Shown here piece by piece: positions 35,068 to 45,968 of a DNA stretch of 64,000 bases. Position 1 is the stretch's first letter. Each line of letters opens with the position of its first letter. The translations under genes and the position numbers were made by a program. The DNA comes from Symsagittifera roscoffensis (lineage: Eukaryota > Xenacoelomorpha > Acoela > Convolutidae). The notes below the pieces were generated by a model that saw only the letters and a program-made list of their open reading frames with translations, was not told where the DNA came from and made no database searches. The stretch covers positions 172,473 to 236,472 of the forward strand of contig NW_026971055.1 of the NCBI RefSeq assembly GCF_963678635.1, read 5' to 3'.

Positions 35068-38000
35068 ATCACAGATATAAAACACAATTTTATTTGAATT
35101 CCATTCATCACAAAGTATATACCAACTTTTAATATATTAGATAGAAAAATTAAAATAACAGATAAATATACAAGAATGCAAAACACCGCTTTAACATTCT
35201 TCCAAAGCATGAACAAATAACCACCATTCAGTTCAAAGTATTAGTCAATCTATAATAAAGAAAGAAAACATCTCAAACCACTTTCAGGTTATATTTATGA
35301 ATTTCCAAATAAACAAGTTCACCAGTACGACAAAAATCAAAATAGCCAACATCTCTTTATGTCAGAATTTGAATTTATACCAATTCACATATTTTTTAGA
35401 GTAACAATTTCATCCGTTAAATACATGAAAAACTCAATTTCCGATATTATTTCTCTACACGTGTATAACAATTCACCATACAAAAGCACCTTACTCTTAG
35501 GACTCTAAGGATATTGTAAAACTAATGCAACAACTTCCCGCACAAAAGAAGTAGCATACAGAGTGAATAATATACTACAACTACTAGTTTAATGTCAGTC
35601 AACAATCCTCGATGAAGAACTATCAATGAATAATATGATAAGTAATGAAAAAAGGAACACAGACTTTTTCACAAAACCACCTTATTTTAAACCAACATTC
35701 GAAAAAATACACGATACAGAACAACAACAAAAATTCTTGGTAATACTCAACTTTCAACACTCCCAATTAACACAGAATGAATTTGAAAAGAAAGCCGATT
35801 TACTTTTAAAACAACCAAAAGTTTATGCAACATCTACACTTGACGTTGGAAAAATAAATTCACCACTACTTTTAAATTTGAAACCTTTCAAAAAACAACG
35901 AGCAATTAAAGTACCAATTCATTTACATGACAAAGTTAAAAGACTTCTTGACATTCTAGAACAATACGAAATTATATCCCCAGCAAATAAAGAAGAACAT
36001 TCGAAAGGAAACACCTTTGTTAACCCTGTTATTATCCTCGCCAGAGGAGAATCATTAAAAACAGTTCTAGATGCTAGATATCTCAATTCACTAACTGATG
36101 AATCCAAATCTAATTGGCCAATAGAACCAATCCAAATAATTTTAACAAAAATTTTTATTTTAGTCACAAAATATCATTTGACACAAAAGGACCAATTTCA
36201 CCATCTTCAGAAGGAAAATCATAAATAATGGTAGTTGTTGAAGCATTTACACATTATGTAGCACTTAACCCAGTGCCCCATTGTAATGCTTATCATGCAT
36301 ATACAACACTCTACGAACACCGGATAGCTAAATTTGGATTACACGAAATTTTAGTCACAGACAGTGGCATTGAATTTAAACATACGAAATTTTATCCCAG
36401 AAAATAAAAAAGAACACCCAAAAGGAAACACCTTTATTAACACTGTTATTATCCTCGCCAAAGGAGAATCATTTAAAAAGTTCTAGATTCTAGATATCTC
36501 AATTCACTAATTGATGAATCCATGGGTAATTGGCCAATAGAACCAATCCAGATAATTTTAACAAAAATAACCGAAATATTTCACAACCGTAGACATGAAT
36601 AGTGCATATAACCAAATGCCAAACGCCGTAGAATCCCTACAGATGACTATGAATCCATACCTCATGAGTGGATCATCAAAACAATCAAACAAGCCATTGA
36701 TGGTATTCACTGGCGCAGATGCTGAATATTCTGTGGAAGATTAATTAAATGCAGTCACGGCATATTTAATTTTAAACATAGCACCTGAACCAATAAATAC
36801 GCCAATCCGCCAGAATTGGATACATAGACGCAAAGCGTTAATTCAAACCACACTTAATGGCGCAGCTCAAAAATGGTTTTCAGTTCTACCTATAGAAATA
36901 AAATCAGATTGGAAAAGATTCACACAAGAATTTTCAAAAATGTTTGATTCAGAAAGGAACAAACAACATCAAAAAATTTTATGTAAATAAACTCGCAGAC
37001 TACCAAATGAAACGATCAAACAATTAGCAGTAAGGATCGAAACACTAGTCCGAAAAGCATAATCACTAAAAACTCATGATTATAAAAACATAAAAATGAC
37101 AGAAATTTTAATGATGACTCGAACTCCTCAATAACGAGATCTAGATTTCAGAAAACTAGTAGGTAAACTAGAACAAGCTAAATCCCTATGAAACTACAAG
37201 AAACAGAATATCTCAAATTAAAGTACGTTAATAATATTCAAACAACAACAACACAAATAAATAATATACATAAATCAGACACAGATTTATCCGAAAAAAT
37301 CACTGAAATTCTGAATATATTTGAGAAAATTCCACATTTTAAAGTTGAACCATCATTTAAAAAATGGTGTAACTATTGCCGAAGATACGGACACAGTATT
37401 GCTTAATGCAGACAAAAACAGCAAGACCACAAACAGCATGAACCACAAAATTACAAATAAACGAATAAATCATTCTTTCAATACATGAAGAAAGATCAAA
37501 AGTTACCAAACAAAAAAAATCATATTAACAACAGCTCTTGAAAACCACTACCAAACAGCTCAAATCATTCAAAAAATCAATCACCTTATAATTCTAACTA
37601 CAGAGGTAGATCACCAGATAAATAAAATCACGAAATTCCTCACAAAATTGATATAGTTGATCACACAGTAGAAATAACCATTAACGAAATAATTATTCAC
37701 GTTCAAACACAAACAGACAGAACTATTCTTTTGATACCAGTTCCCAATCACATCCAAGGAATAGACACTACTCAAATGATAGATCAAGAAACTCTTCATA
37801 CAATAGATATAGAAATTATTCCAACAATAGGAACAGAAGTTATTCAAATAATCGAAATCAGCAATATAAAAATCGATCACGAGAATATTCAAACAATAAA
37901 TCAAATCACCAAAGATCCAATCACAACAATTATCAAACTAGATCACGAGATAGTTCACAAAATAGGGATTCAAACTATAGACAAAGAAACTACTTCCAAT

Positions 38001-39587
38001 CACCTCATAGAAATAACACACGTTATCCAGATTCTCAAAATAAATATAAGTGTATTACACCAAAACATCAGAGACAAATAAATCAAGTGCAAACAACTGG
38101 TGAAACAAATTCAGAATCCCCTGGTATTGAAAACACACAGACTACTGAGTTACATTTAAATCAAATAAATTGTGAATCCACAGACAGTGAAAGTGATATA
38201 GAAAACACACTTTTAGTCAACGTGATAGAAGTTGAAAATGATTATTAATCGGTTACATACGAACATGCTTTTCATTTACAAATTTACGACTTTTAAATTA
38301 TCACATTAGACCTAAAAGTAATAACATAGCAATAGAAAAAATAGTAAATGAAGAAACAACATCACAACAACCTGAAAAAGAACAAACACCATGTTCTAGT
38401 ACACATCACATTCACCAGAATACACCAAACTAACCACCAAACGAAAAAAATTGGACAATCCTCTTTCTTTTAGAAAGTCGAAAATGTGAAGATTTTCAAC
38501 CACCAGACCTTGAAATAGATTTTTTAATAGACTCTGGAGCAGAATCAAATATCATTAATTTTTCAACTTAGAATGAAATCAGAATCCTACACTCAAAAAT
38601 AACACCCATAAAAACAACAAGTAGACTAGCAACAGCACAAGGCTCAACCCTAACAAATTATGGAATATTTCAACTTTTACTTGTTCCCACTAAAACAATG
38701 GAACAGAACTTCTCAAAAAACCATTTAAACAGATATTCCATATCGCAGATATAAAACACAGTTTTATTGGAGTTCCATTCATCACAAAATATATACCAAC
38801 TGTTAATATATTAGATAATAAAATTAATATAAGAGATAAAAGAATGCAAAACACCGCTTTAACATTCTTCCAAAGAATGAACAAATAACCACCATTCTTT
38901 TCAAAATTTTACTCCATCTATAATAAAGAAAGAAAACATCTCAAACCACTTTCAGGTTATATTTATGAACTTCCAAATAAACAAGTTCACCAGTACGACA
39001 AAAATCAAAATAGCCAACATCTCTTCATGTCAGAATTTGAATTTAGACCAATTCACATATTTTTTAGAGAAACAATTTCATCCGTAAAATACATGAAAAA
39101 CTCAAATTCCGATATTATTTCTCTACACGTGTATAACAATTCACCATACAAAATCACCTTACCCTTAGGACTCTAAGGATATTGCAAAACTAATGCAACA
39201 ACTTCCCGCAAAAAAGAAGTAGCATACAGAGTGAATAATATACTAAAACTACTAGATATATGTCAGTCAAAAATCCTCGATGAAGAACTATAAATGAATA
39301 ATATAATAAGTAATGAAAAAAGGAACACAGACTATTTCACAAAAATACCCTATTTAAACCAACATTCAAAAAATTACACTATACAGAACAACAACAAAAA
39401 TTCTTGGTAATGCTCAATTTTCAACACTCCCAATTAACACAGAAGGAATTTGAAAAGGTAGCCGATTTACTTTACAAACATCCAAAAGTTTATGCAACAT
39501 CTAAATTTGACGTTGGAAAAACAAATTCACCACTACTTAAAACCTTGAAACCTGACGCAGTTTTCAAAAAACAACGAGCAAGTAAAG
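35068..39587 (+). repeat. Tandem duplication unit, copy 2, left part (up to the nested element)
   Basis: Copy of 24565-29101 with few differences. It holds the protease-RT connection (35068-35625), the RT/IN/RT mosaic (35626-36613, one frame 36 codons longer than in copy 1 because an indel is absent), Gag capsid with broken knuckle (to 37406), Gag tail (37731-38081 frame), a second protease piece (to about 38570) and RT fingers (39404 on). It is cut at 39587 by the inserted element. No intact gene. Confidence 0.85.
39584..39587. other. Target site duplication, left copy (AAAG)
   Basis: AAAG immediately before the TG of the left LTR. The right copy is 58440-58443. Joining the flanks with one AAAG restores the sequence found uninterrupted at 29095-29110 (GTAAAGCACC). 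Four-base duplications are usual for gypsy-type elements. Confidence 0.92.
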
Positions 39588-39995
39588 TGAGTTATGACTG
39601 GGGCGTAACTCATAGAGTAATTTCGGATAGGGTACACCGTCTGCTCGTCACGCTATCTTATTTTCGGCCGGATAGATTCGTGCAACTTCTTAGTCTAATA
39701 CCGATCCTAATCTTACTCTTATACTATCTAGTCTCAGGTTGTTTAACTAGTCTCTGCTAGGCTCAATAGATCTAGGGTATACTGGTTTATTGCGGCTGCT
39801 GAAGTGCTCGGGAGAGTCCAACTAATTTCTAAGTTAAATTCAAATCTCTCTGGTGCTGAAATTACAAGTAACTTCAGCACTTACAAATAAGTGGGTTGTT
39901 AGTTAGATGGATCATGATTGGTTAATATTAAATACTTTACATTGGTAAAACATTTAATTTATCCAATCATAAAATATAGTTTAGATCAGGTTCCA
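39588..39995 (-). repeat. 3' LTR of the 18.9-kb element
   Basis: 408 bp, TG...CA ends. Read on the minus strand it starts TGGAACCTGATC and ends CATAACTCA. It contains AATAAA (plus-strand 39786-39791), the likely polyadenylation signal, preceded by an inverted GTGCTGAAG...TTCAGCAC pair. Confidence 0.95.
39786..39791 (-). terminator. AATAAA polyadenylation signal in the 3' LTR
   Basis: AATAAA on the minus strand, roughly midway in the LTR, suitable for ending transcripts in the R region. The same hexamer is at 58230-58235 in the 5' LTR. Confidence 0.6.
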
Positions 39996-40012
39996 CCCAT
40001 CCGGGTTTTACA
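39996..40012 (-). other. Candidate polypurine tract
   Basis: On the minus strand the bases just before the 3' LTR read AAAACCCGGATGGG. Only the last seven bases are nearly all purine, so this is a weak tract; its position directly next to the LTR is right. Confidence 0.45.
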
Positions 40013-41559
40013 GTGTTTTTTAGAACAGTTCTTCTGTAGTTCAAGGATGGATGATGGACGTTGGTATTTGGCGAACATCACAATTTTCTTTCGCTTCTCC
40101 TTGTGACAACGACTGAGTCTTTGCAACAAAACCAATTCTGATTTCAGAATGGTTGGCTATGTCAGGTTTTTCTGTTCTTCAGGGAGAACTTCCTTTGTAT
40201 CTGATCTAGCTTGGGAATGGCGTGGAGATTGTGCGTGGAGGGGATGCCTGATTACTCGGATCTGTACGTATACTTGAACATCGAGGTGGTCATTGGTCTA
40301 GTTCAATGAAGTCCTTTTCTGCGAAGTCAAGTCGTACTCTAAATCCTTTGAGTTGTGATTGTGAGTGGCATATCGATTGTAGTTGGTCATTCTCTCTCGA
40401 GTGTAGTGAGGTCGTCTTGTCTTTTGATGTTCGTCCTTGGTGTTGTATTCTGATCTATATATTGCATCATGTGATTTTACATTTTATAAAACTTTTATTA
40501 GTTTAATATTTTTTAATCATGATTTTAGTTAGTTGTTTTCACAAAAGCTTTTTGTTTTAGTTTGGTTATTTTGAAGAGTTACTCACCCTTGAGTAGCTCT
40601 TATTAAAAATAAAGGTGTGGTCACAAAGCGTGGATGTAGCGCGGTGGGTTAGGCCGGCTATAGAGCATGCTCAGGACGTCCTTTCCTGGTGGGTTAGGCC
40701 AGGTGTGGGAGTATGATTTCATGCGGTTTTTGTGAGGGGTCCTGTTATGTGACAACGTTTTATGTTGGGTTTGTTGTGGTTTTACTTATGTTTCTTTGGT
40801 TGTGTCCTTTTTTCAAAAATCAAATTGTTTGTGGTATGGGTTTGTCTTTCGACTTTTTTGTGTTTTATTATTTCTTTCTAAGACTTTATAATAGTCTTCA
40901 AAAGAATAAATTATCCAGTTTTAAACTGGGTTAATCCGGTTTGGGTACCGTTGGTTTCCTTTTCTTAGTCATGCTGTTATTCTATGATTTGTGGTATTTA
41001 GTAAGCTGCGTTGGTTAGTTTTGTTTAGTATATGATTTCTCTCCAACCGGGTTAAAGGAAAGTTTGAAACTTGTTATCGTGTGTTAGAGTTATTGAGTGT
41101 GAAAACTTGAAACTGAAATTCATTATTTTAAACAATTCTTCGTGGGCGAGCTGTGCGAGTATGGATAGAATTTCTGTGCGAGTGAATGAAAATATCAAAA
41201 GGTTAGTACTGCAATTGCATTTTATTAATTCACTGCATAGAATTTGGAAATTTACTGCTAGTAATGGGGGAATTTTAAGATACAAATTTTCATCATATGT
41301 AGATTTACTGCTTTTGGGGGAAAATTTTATAAATTAATTTACTGCATTGGTATTGAATTTATAAATTTATATGTGTAAGAGATTAATAGAATTTTGGAAA
41401 TTTGTTTGATGAAATTTGCGATTTTTATTTGTCTTTTGTGGTTTTTGTAGGTGATCGTCGGATGAAGGCTAAAAATCTAAAGAAAACATGAATAAAGAAT
41501 GGTGAGTTTTTTCAATATTTTAATTAGTTAGTAATATTCATTTAATTCATACTTACCTG
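40013..41559 (-). other. Long 3' untranslated region of the element
   Basis: About 1.55 kb between the stop of the last large ORF and the 3' LTR. The minus strand has only short frames (the longest, 41052-41285, 77 codons, has no motif I recognise). The plus strand has several 60-90 codon frames of low complexity. Around 40629-40705 is a GC-rich stretch with TAGCGCGGTGGGTTAGGCC and a second GGGTTAGGCC, somewhat like the 5' half of a tRNA (A box). Confidence 0.55.
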
Positions 41560-43353
41560 TTAGTCGTCGGGAAAAAAACCGTGGGGGAAGATGTCGTGAA
41601 TTAGTTCTGAAGTTGTGAGTAGTTTAGCTAATATGCGGATGATATTTTTAGTTTGAAGTAGTGGCCAAAGCAATTGAAGTGCCTTAATGGTGGTTAGTTC
41701 TTCAGTGCCTACTGCAAACTCATAAGGTGTGTTTTGGATTAAGTTATATAATTTGTGGTTAAATGTAGTGTTATGGATGAATTCTAAAATGGGGATTTCT
41801 ATAGGCTGTACAAACTCGTGCGGGATAAGGAAGGGTCGGGATTCTTCGGCGTTGAAGGTCTTGGTGATGGGACAGAAGATGTACATTTGGGTTATGGGGT
41901 CATAATTACGAAGAATACCATGAAGGTTAGTGTCTTTAATACAATATGTGAAATTTAGGAAATATGGTGAAGTGTATTTTGAATTGATGAATTGGAAACG
42001 ATGGTGTGGTTGTCTAGAGGGTGTGTGGAGGTCAAAGTGATTTTGGATGAAACGATAGTAACTGTATGTATGTGTTTGTTTAGTTCGCAACATAATATCG
42101 TGTGAGCAGTGTAAATCTCTTTCGTGTGGTGCAAGGAAATGAAAGGTTAGTGAGAAGATTTGGAAGCGTTCTTTAAAACTTTCGTATGCTTGTGTGCTTG
42201 TTAGTGCTTCTGAAATAATGTGATCAAACTTTCGGTCAAAGATGTTTAGTGTAAATACATATGGTGTCTTGATGAAAAATTTCTCGGTGATTTGTGGATT
42301 AGCGAAGCGATCTTCATCTAAGAATTGATCTTGGTTAGCTCTTATGATGTTGTGATCGTAGTATTCTAGTGTATATTCATTAGCTCTAGGTGCAGTGTGT
42401 ATTTTTAGTGATTTTTTATATCCTACGTAAGTAAATTGTCTAGCGGTGAGTGGTGTAGTTAGTCGATATAGCATGTCTTTGTTTCGGTCTGTATCGATGG
42501 AAGTGTTGGTTAAAGGTAAGCAAAGAGGGTTAGTGAAATGATAGTATGAGGTCCAAGAGAGAGTGGGCATTAAAACGTATTCGTCTACAAAGTTGCGTGT
42601 TTCGTTAGCGTCATGAGGGGTGTTTAAGGTGTATTGTGGAAATGAGGGTAAAGTGATAGCTAAAAATTCTCTTGTGTTAGTATGCTGGGGGTGATTGATG
42701 TATTCACGGGCTGTTCCTGGTTTTGCTGGGAAAGGATGGTTGGGGAATTTTCTTTTAAAAGTGCGGTAAGCTCTATTAGTATTGAGTGAGGATTCAGTTG
42801 ATGTGGATGATGGTGCTAATGATTCAGAATAATTTGAAGAGGGTGTAGGAGGATTGGTTGAATTTGTAGTGGAGGAGATTTGGTTTATGGTCGGGGTGTT
42901 AAGGTGGTAGGGTTGTTGTTGGAGGGTAATAAAATTGTCTAGCTCTGGTGAGATTCGGGGGGTATCTGGAGATGATTGGTCAGAGTGGTATGAGGAGTAG
43001 GTTGGGGTAACTTGGGAAGCATAAGAGGGTGTAGGAGTGATGGGGTCAGGGTTATTTGACAATATGGGTTGAAAGGGAGGTTGAGAAAAATGAGAAGGGT
43101 TATGGAAATTATTGGATGGAGATGGTTCTGAGTCGGCAAATTCATCGGGGGTTTCAATATTCGGGTTATTTAGCTGTGAGATGGAGTATAAAACTGAAAT
43201 TTGTGAGTTAGTGTCGGAATTCATGCCTGATGTTACATTGCTAGATGGAAAATCGGGTGGCGGAAAAGCAAAAAGTGGGATTATTGGGATTGAAGAGGTA
43301 AGGTTGGTTGGATGGGAATTTGATCGATGGAGTGATCCAAGTTGGCGGCTCAT
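41560..43353 (-). CDS. Unknown 597-residue protein, last ORF of the element
   Basis: I do not recognise this protein. Residues 1-200 are rich in Ser, Thr, Pro and Asn and look disordered. From about residue 200 a Lys/Arg cluster (FKRKFP) leads into a folded-looking region with many aromatics and His, ending in FFPDD. There is no signal peptide, membrane segment or catalytic signature. The ATG at 43353 overlaps the stop of the envelope-like ORF as ATGA, so translation by termination and reinitiation, or from a spliced message, is plausible. It is intact and sits where retroviruses carry accessory genes. It could be a regulatory or structural accessory protein; the sequence does not say which. 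Confidence 0.85.
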   Translation of the reverse strand: MSRQLGSLHRSNSHPTNLTSSIPIIPLFAFPPPDFPSSNVTSGMNSDTNSQISVLYSISQLNNPNIETPDEFADSEPSPSNNFHNPSHFSQPPFQPILSNNPDPITPTPSYASQVTPTYSSYHSDQSSPDTPRISPELDNFITLQQQPYHLNTPTINQISSTTNSTNPPTPSSNYSESLAPSSTSTESSLNTNRAYRTFKRKFPNHPFPAKPGTAREYINHPQHTNTREFLAITLPSFPQYTLNTPHDANETRNFVDEYVLMPTLSWTSYYHFTNPLCLPLTNTSIDTDRNKDMLYRLTTPLTARQFTYVGYKKSLKIHTAPRANEYTLEYYDHNIIRANQDQFLDEDRFANPQITEKFFIKTPYVFTLNIFDRKFDHIISEALTSTQAYESFKERFQIFSLTFHFLAPHERDLHCSHDIMLRTKQTHTYSYYRFIQNHFDLHTPSRQPHHRFQFINSKYTSPYFLNFTYCIKDTNLHGILRNYDPITQMYIFCPITKTFNAEESRPFLIPHEFVQPIEIPILEFIHNTTFNHKLYNLIQNTPYEFAVGTEELTTIKALQLLWPLLQTKNIIRILAKLLTTSELIHDIFPHGFFPDD

Positions 43354-45968
43354 CGTGGGCTAAAAAAATTATTATTTTGAGATTGAAAAGCGGTGGTATG
43401 GGGTTGTTCAATAATTTGTTCATAAGTGTTATCATCGTGTGATTGATGTGTCATTATATGCTGTACGGGACTTTGTGATGTGATGAGTCTAAAATTTGGA
43501 TTATGTGTGATTGCTAAATTTCGAAAATTTCGTGGGACTAGGGATAGTGGATGGTTATTTGGCAGGGGTGGCAATTGTGGTGCCGTTGGCTGTGTGTCTA
43601 CATTGTTATGTTCTTCGTCGTATGTATTTTGTCGTGTTGTTATTTTTGTGTTATATTCTTTTATTTGTGCGTCTAAAAGAATTTTGTTTATAGATGTGGA
43701 AAAGATTCCAAAAAATCCTGCAAAGAGTATGCGTGCTACACTTGCTTGTCTGTTTACTTGTGTGTGTATAGCACATGTATTGTAGATTCCTTTTAAGAGT
43801 GAGAAAAGAAATCCAATAAAGTTAAACATTGCGTATAAAATAGTCAATTTTTCTAAGATGTAGTAGGGCCATCCTAGAAAATCTAGGATCTCATTTTTGA
43901 GTGTAACAAAGCTAAAAATGTTGATTGGTGATATATCTTGGGGACGGTATTTTTCGCCGTTTAGATATATATAATCTTTAATGTCTTTAAAATATCCGCT
44001 ATAGTCTTGTGTGTAGATATCGGCAAATCCTGCGGTTTCTGCAAGTTTGCGTAAGTTTTGGTCAATTGATTGTCTTTGTATAGTGTCCATTTGTGTTAGT
44101 AACTCTTGGAATTGTTGTGTTCTAATGTGATGTTGAATATCTGATTTTGAATAGATTCCTATTGATTGTAAGTCTATATTTGGGTTTCGAGCGATAGCGC
44201 GAATGCTTTCTGGTGAAAATTTTTTGAGTGATTGCATTAATGTGGGGTATGGAGTGAGAAGATAATATTTATTTTCATCAGGGTTTAGTTGTACTACATT
44301 GTGGCTATTTTCTGATCCACATGGGACTGCGGTATCCCAGAAATAGGTTCTTCGTGAAAGTGTATCCACGAAATGTACTTTATTCTTATAAAAGATAGGG
44401 ATTCTTTTATAACATCGTTTATCTTCAAAAACGTATAGTGGTGATACTTTTTTAGTACAAGTATAAAACCATAAGATGTTTCCTTCATAGTCTAAAAAAT
44501 TTGATCTATTTCCTGATAATAAATATCCTGCGTAGGGTATTTTTAATACTGCTAGTGCAAGTGATTGTAATATTTGTGTTCGTTCTAATTCGCATAGTTG
44601 ATGTAGTGTTTCTAATTCGGAGAGTGACATTTCTTGAAAAATGCGGCTAATTGTATAGTCTAGTTTCATATCCAAATGAATATCATAGTGGATATTACCA
44701 AAATATGTGGTATTCATTAGTGATAATTCTTGTAAGCGTGTGCTTCTGGTGTCATAAGGTTTTAGATGTCCACCAGGTTGTCCGTTGCTTTTTTCAAAAT
44801 TAACTGGTATATAGGATGTTCCTTCGTTTAGAGGATGACCTGTGGCATATGGGTCGATTTTTACTTTTCCAGTGGTCATGTCGAATCCTTTTTCATATTC
44901 AACTAAAATTTCAGAGTATTGTGTTCTGTGAAGTGGATTTCTGTATTTACATGCAAGTTCTGTTTCTTGATATATTTGAAAACGTGTCAATTTATTTTCT
45001 ATGTTATCTATGTTTCTAAAATCGGAACTTAGTTTTCGTGATGGATGGACTTGTTCGTAAGGAATTGATTGTATGAAATATTTTTCGTGAAATTTTATCA
45101 TACGAGCGTGTATTTTTGCTACTTGAAATGTTGTACATGTGTCTTCGGGGAACCAAACAATTGTTGCTTGTGTTCTTGTTGTAGGGTCGCAATATCCTTG
45201 ATCGTTTTTACAAGGTAGTCGGATTCCTTGATAGATCATTGTATTATCAGATAAATCTCGTGTGAGTTGTATTTTTTCGAGTTGTATTTTCCAATCGAAA
45301 AACATTATTTCTTGATATCCTTTATTTTTTGTGTCTGCTTTGCAGTTTGATGGGTTATTTATACCAATGTGTGGTATCCAATGTTTATCATGTAGGTCAT
45401 ATGTTAATCGTCCGTGTGCGCCGTTATACGGGTATTTTTCGTCTAGTTTTATATGTCCTTGGTGTCTTTCAAGTTGTGATTGATGTACAGAGTCTGAAAA
45501 AACTTGAAAATTAACTAATTTTCTTTGGGAATTTTTATTTTGTGTGATGTTTAGTCTAAGTAATTCATTTTTACAATCGTCGGGATTGAGATGTAAAAGA
45601 CGTTCTATATTACTTTGATAGAATGATTCATGGTCAAGTCGGTTTTTGTTTCCGTTCGAGACTTGTGAACAATGTACTTTCTTTTCGGAAAATGTTGCTG
45701 TGAATTTATAACCTGTAACTGTTGTAGCTCGGGCTTTTGAGTAGAGTGTTGCTATTATATCTGTGGTTTCTATAGCTTGTGGTTCTGTTTCACATTGTGA
45801 TACTTGATTGATTGCATATTTATGTAGTGTTTTTTGTTCATTTTCTTCGCAATCGTAATGTGTTACTAATAAATCTTGTGGTCCTGTACGAGGTGAAGGG
45901 TTTATGTTTTGAATTGAAGTTACTAGAAAAAGGAGTTGGAGAAAATTTAATAATTTTAGAATATACAT
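43350..45968 (-). CDS. env: Envelope-like glycoprotein (872 residues)
   Basis: The position after pol, a hydrophobic N terminus (about residues 1-19, probable signal peptide), a large ectodomain rich in Cys with N-glycosylation sites (for example NTT and NRS) and hydrophobic segments near residues 700-729 and 744-765 fit a virus-type envelope protein. A cytoplasmic tail of about 105 residues has PTAP at 794-797 followed by LPPLP, and a YEQI motif near the end. PTAP is the classic motif for recruiting ESCRT through TSG101, usually in Gag but here in the Env tail. The ectodomain segment around residues 260-280 (YCDP...WFPEDTC) suggests a captured viral fusion glycoprotein; a chuvirus-type source is possible, but I cannot confirm the family. 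I see no clear furin site. The ATG at 45968 lies 13 nt inside the preceding ATG-less frame. Intact. Confidence 0.8.
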   Translation of the reverse strand: MYILKLLNFLQLLFLVTSIQNINPSPRTGPQDLLVTHYDCEENEQKTLHKYAINQVSQCETEPQAIETTDIIATLYSKARATTVTGYKFTATFSEKKVHCSQVSNGNKNRLDHESFYQSNIERLLHLNPDDCKNELLRLNITQNKNSQRKLVNFQVFSDSVHQSQLERHQGHIKLDEKYPYNGAHGRLTYDLHDKHWIPHIGINNPSNCKADTKNKGYQEIMFFDWKIQLEKIQLTRDLSDNTMIYQGIRLPCKNDQGYCDPTTRTQATIVWFPEDTCTTFQVAKIHARMIKFHEKYFIQSIPYEQVHPSRKLSSDFRNIDNIENKLTRFQIYQETELACKYRNPLHRTQYSEILVEYEKGFDMTTGKVKIDPYATGHPLNEGTSYIPVNFEKSNGQPGGHLKPYDTRSTRLQELSLMNTTYFGNIHYDIHLDMKLDYTISRIFQEMSLSELETLHQLCELERTQILQSLALAVLKIPYAGYLLSGNRSNFLDYEGNILWFYTCTKKVSPLYVFEDKRCYKRIPIFYKNKVHFVDTLSRRTYFWDTAVPCGSENSHNVVQLNPDENKYYLLTPYPTLMQSLKKFSPESIRAIARNPNIDLQSIGIYSKSDIQHHIRTQQFQELLTQMDTIQRQSIDQNLRKLAETAGFADIYTQDYSGYFKDIKDYIYLNGEKYRPQDISPINIFSFVTLKNEILDFLGWPYYILEKLTILYAMFNFIGFLFSLLKGIYNTCAIHTQVNRQASVARILFAGFFGIFSTSINKILLDAQIKEYNTKITTRQNTYDEEHNNVDTQPTAPQLPPLPNNHPLSLVPRNFRNLAITHNPNFRLITSQSPVQHIMTHQSHDDNTYEQIIEQPHTTAFQSQNNNFFSPR

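Noticed and set aside
25415..36167. Minus-strand ORFs of about 70-97 codons in the relics (for example 25415, 27108, 28203, 35919, 37611)
   Set aside because: Antisense to decayed gag-pol and repeated only because the relic is duplicated.
39588..39995. LTR of the young element as part of a solo LTR or an older insertion
   Set aside because: The matching second LTR with the same AAAG duplication at 58032-58443 and the preserved empty site show one complete insertion.
40306..41337. Plus-strand ORFs in the element's 3' untranslated region
   Set aside because: Short, low-complexity, opposite to the transcribed strand, no motif.
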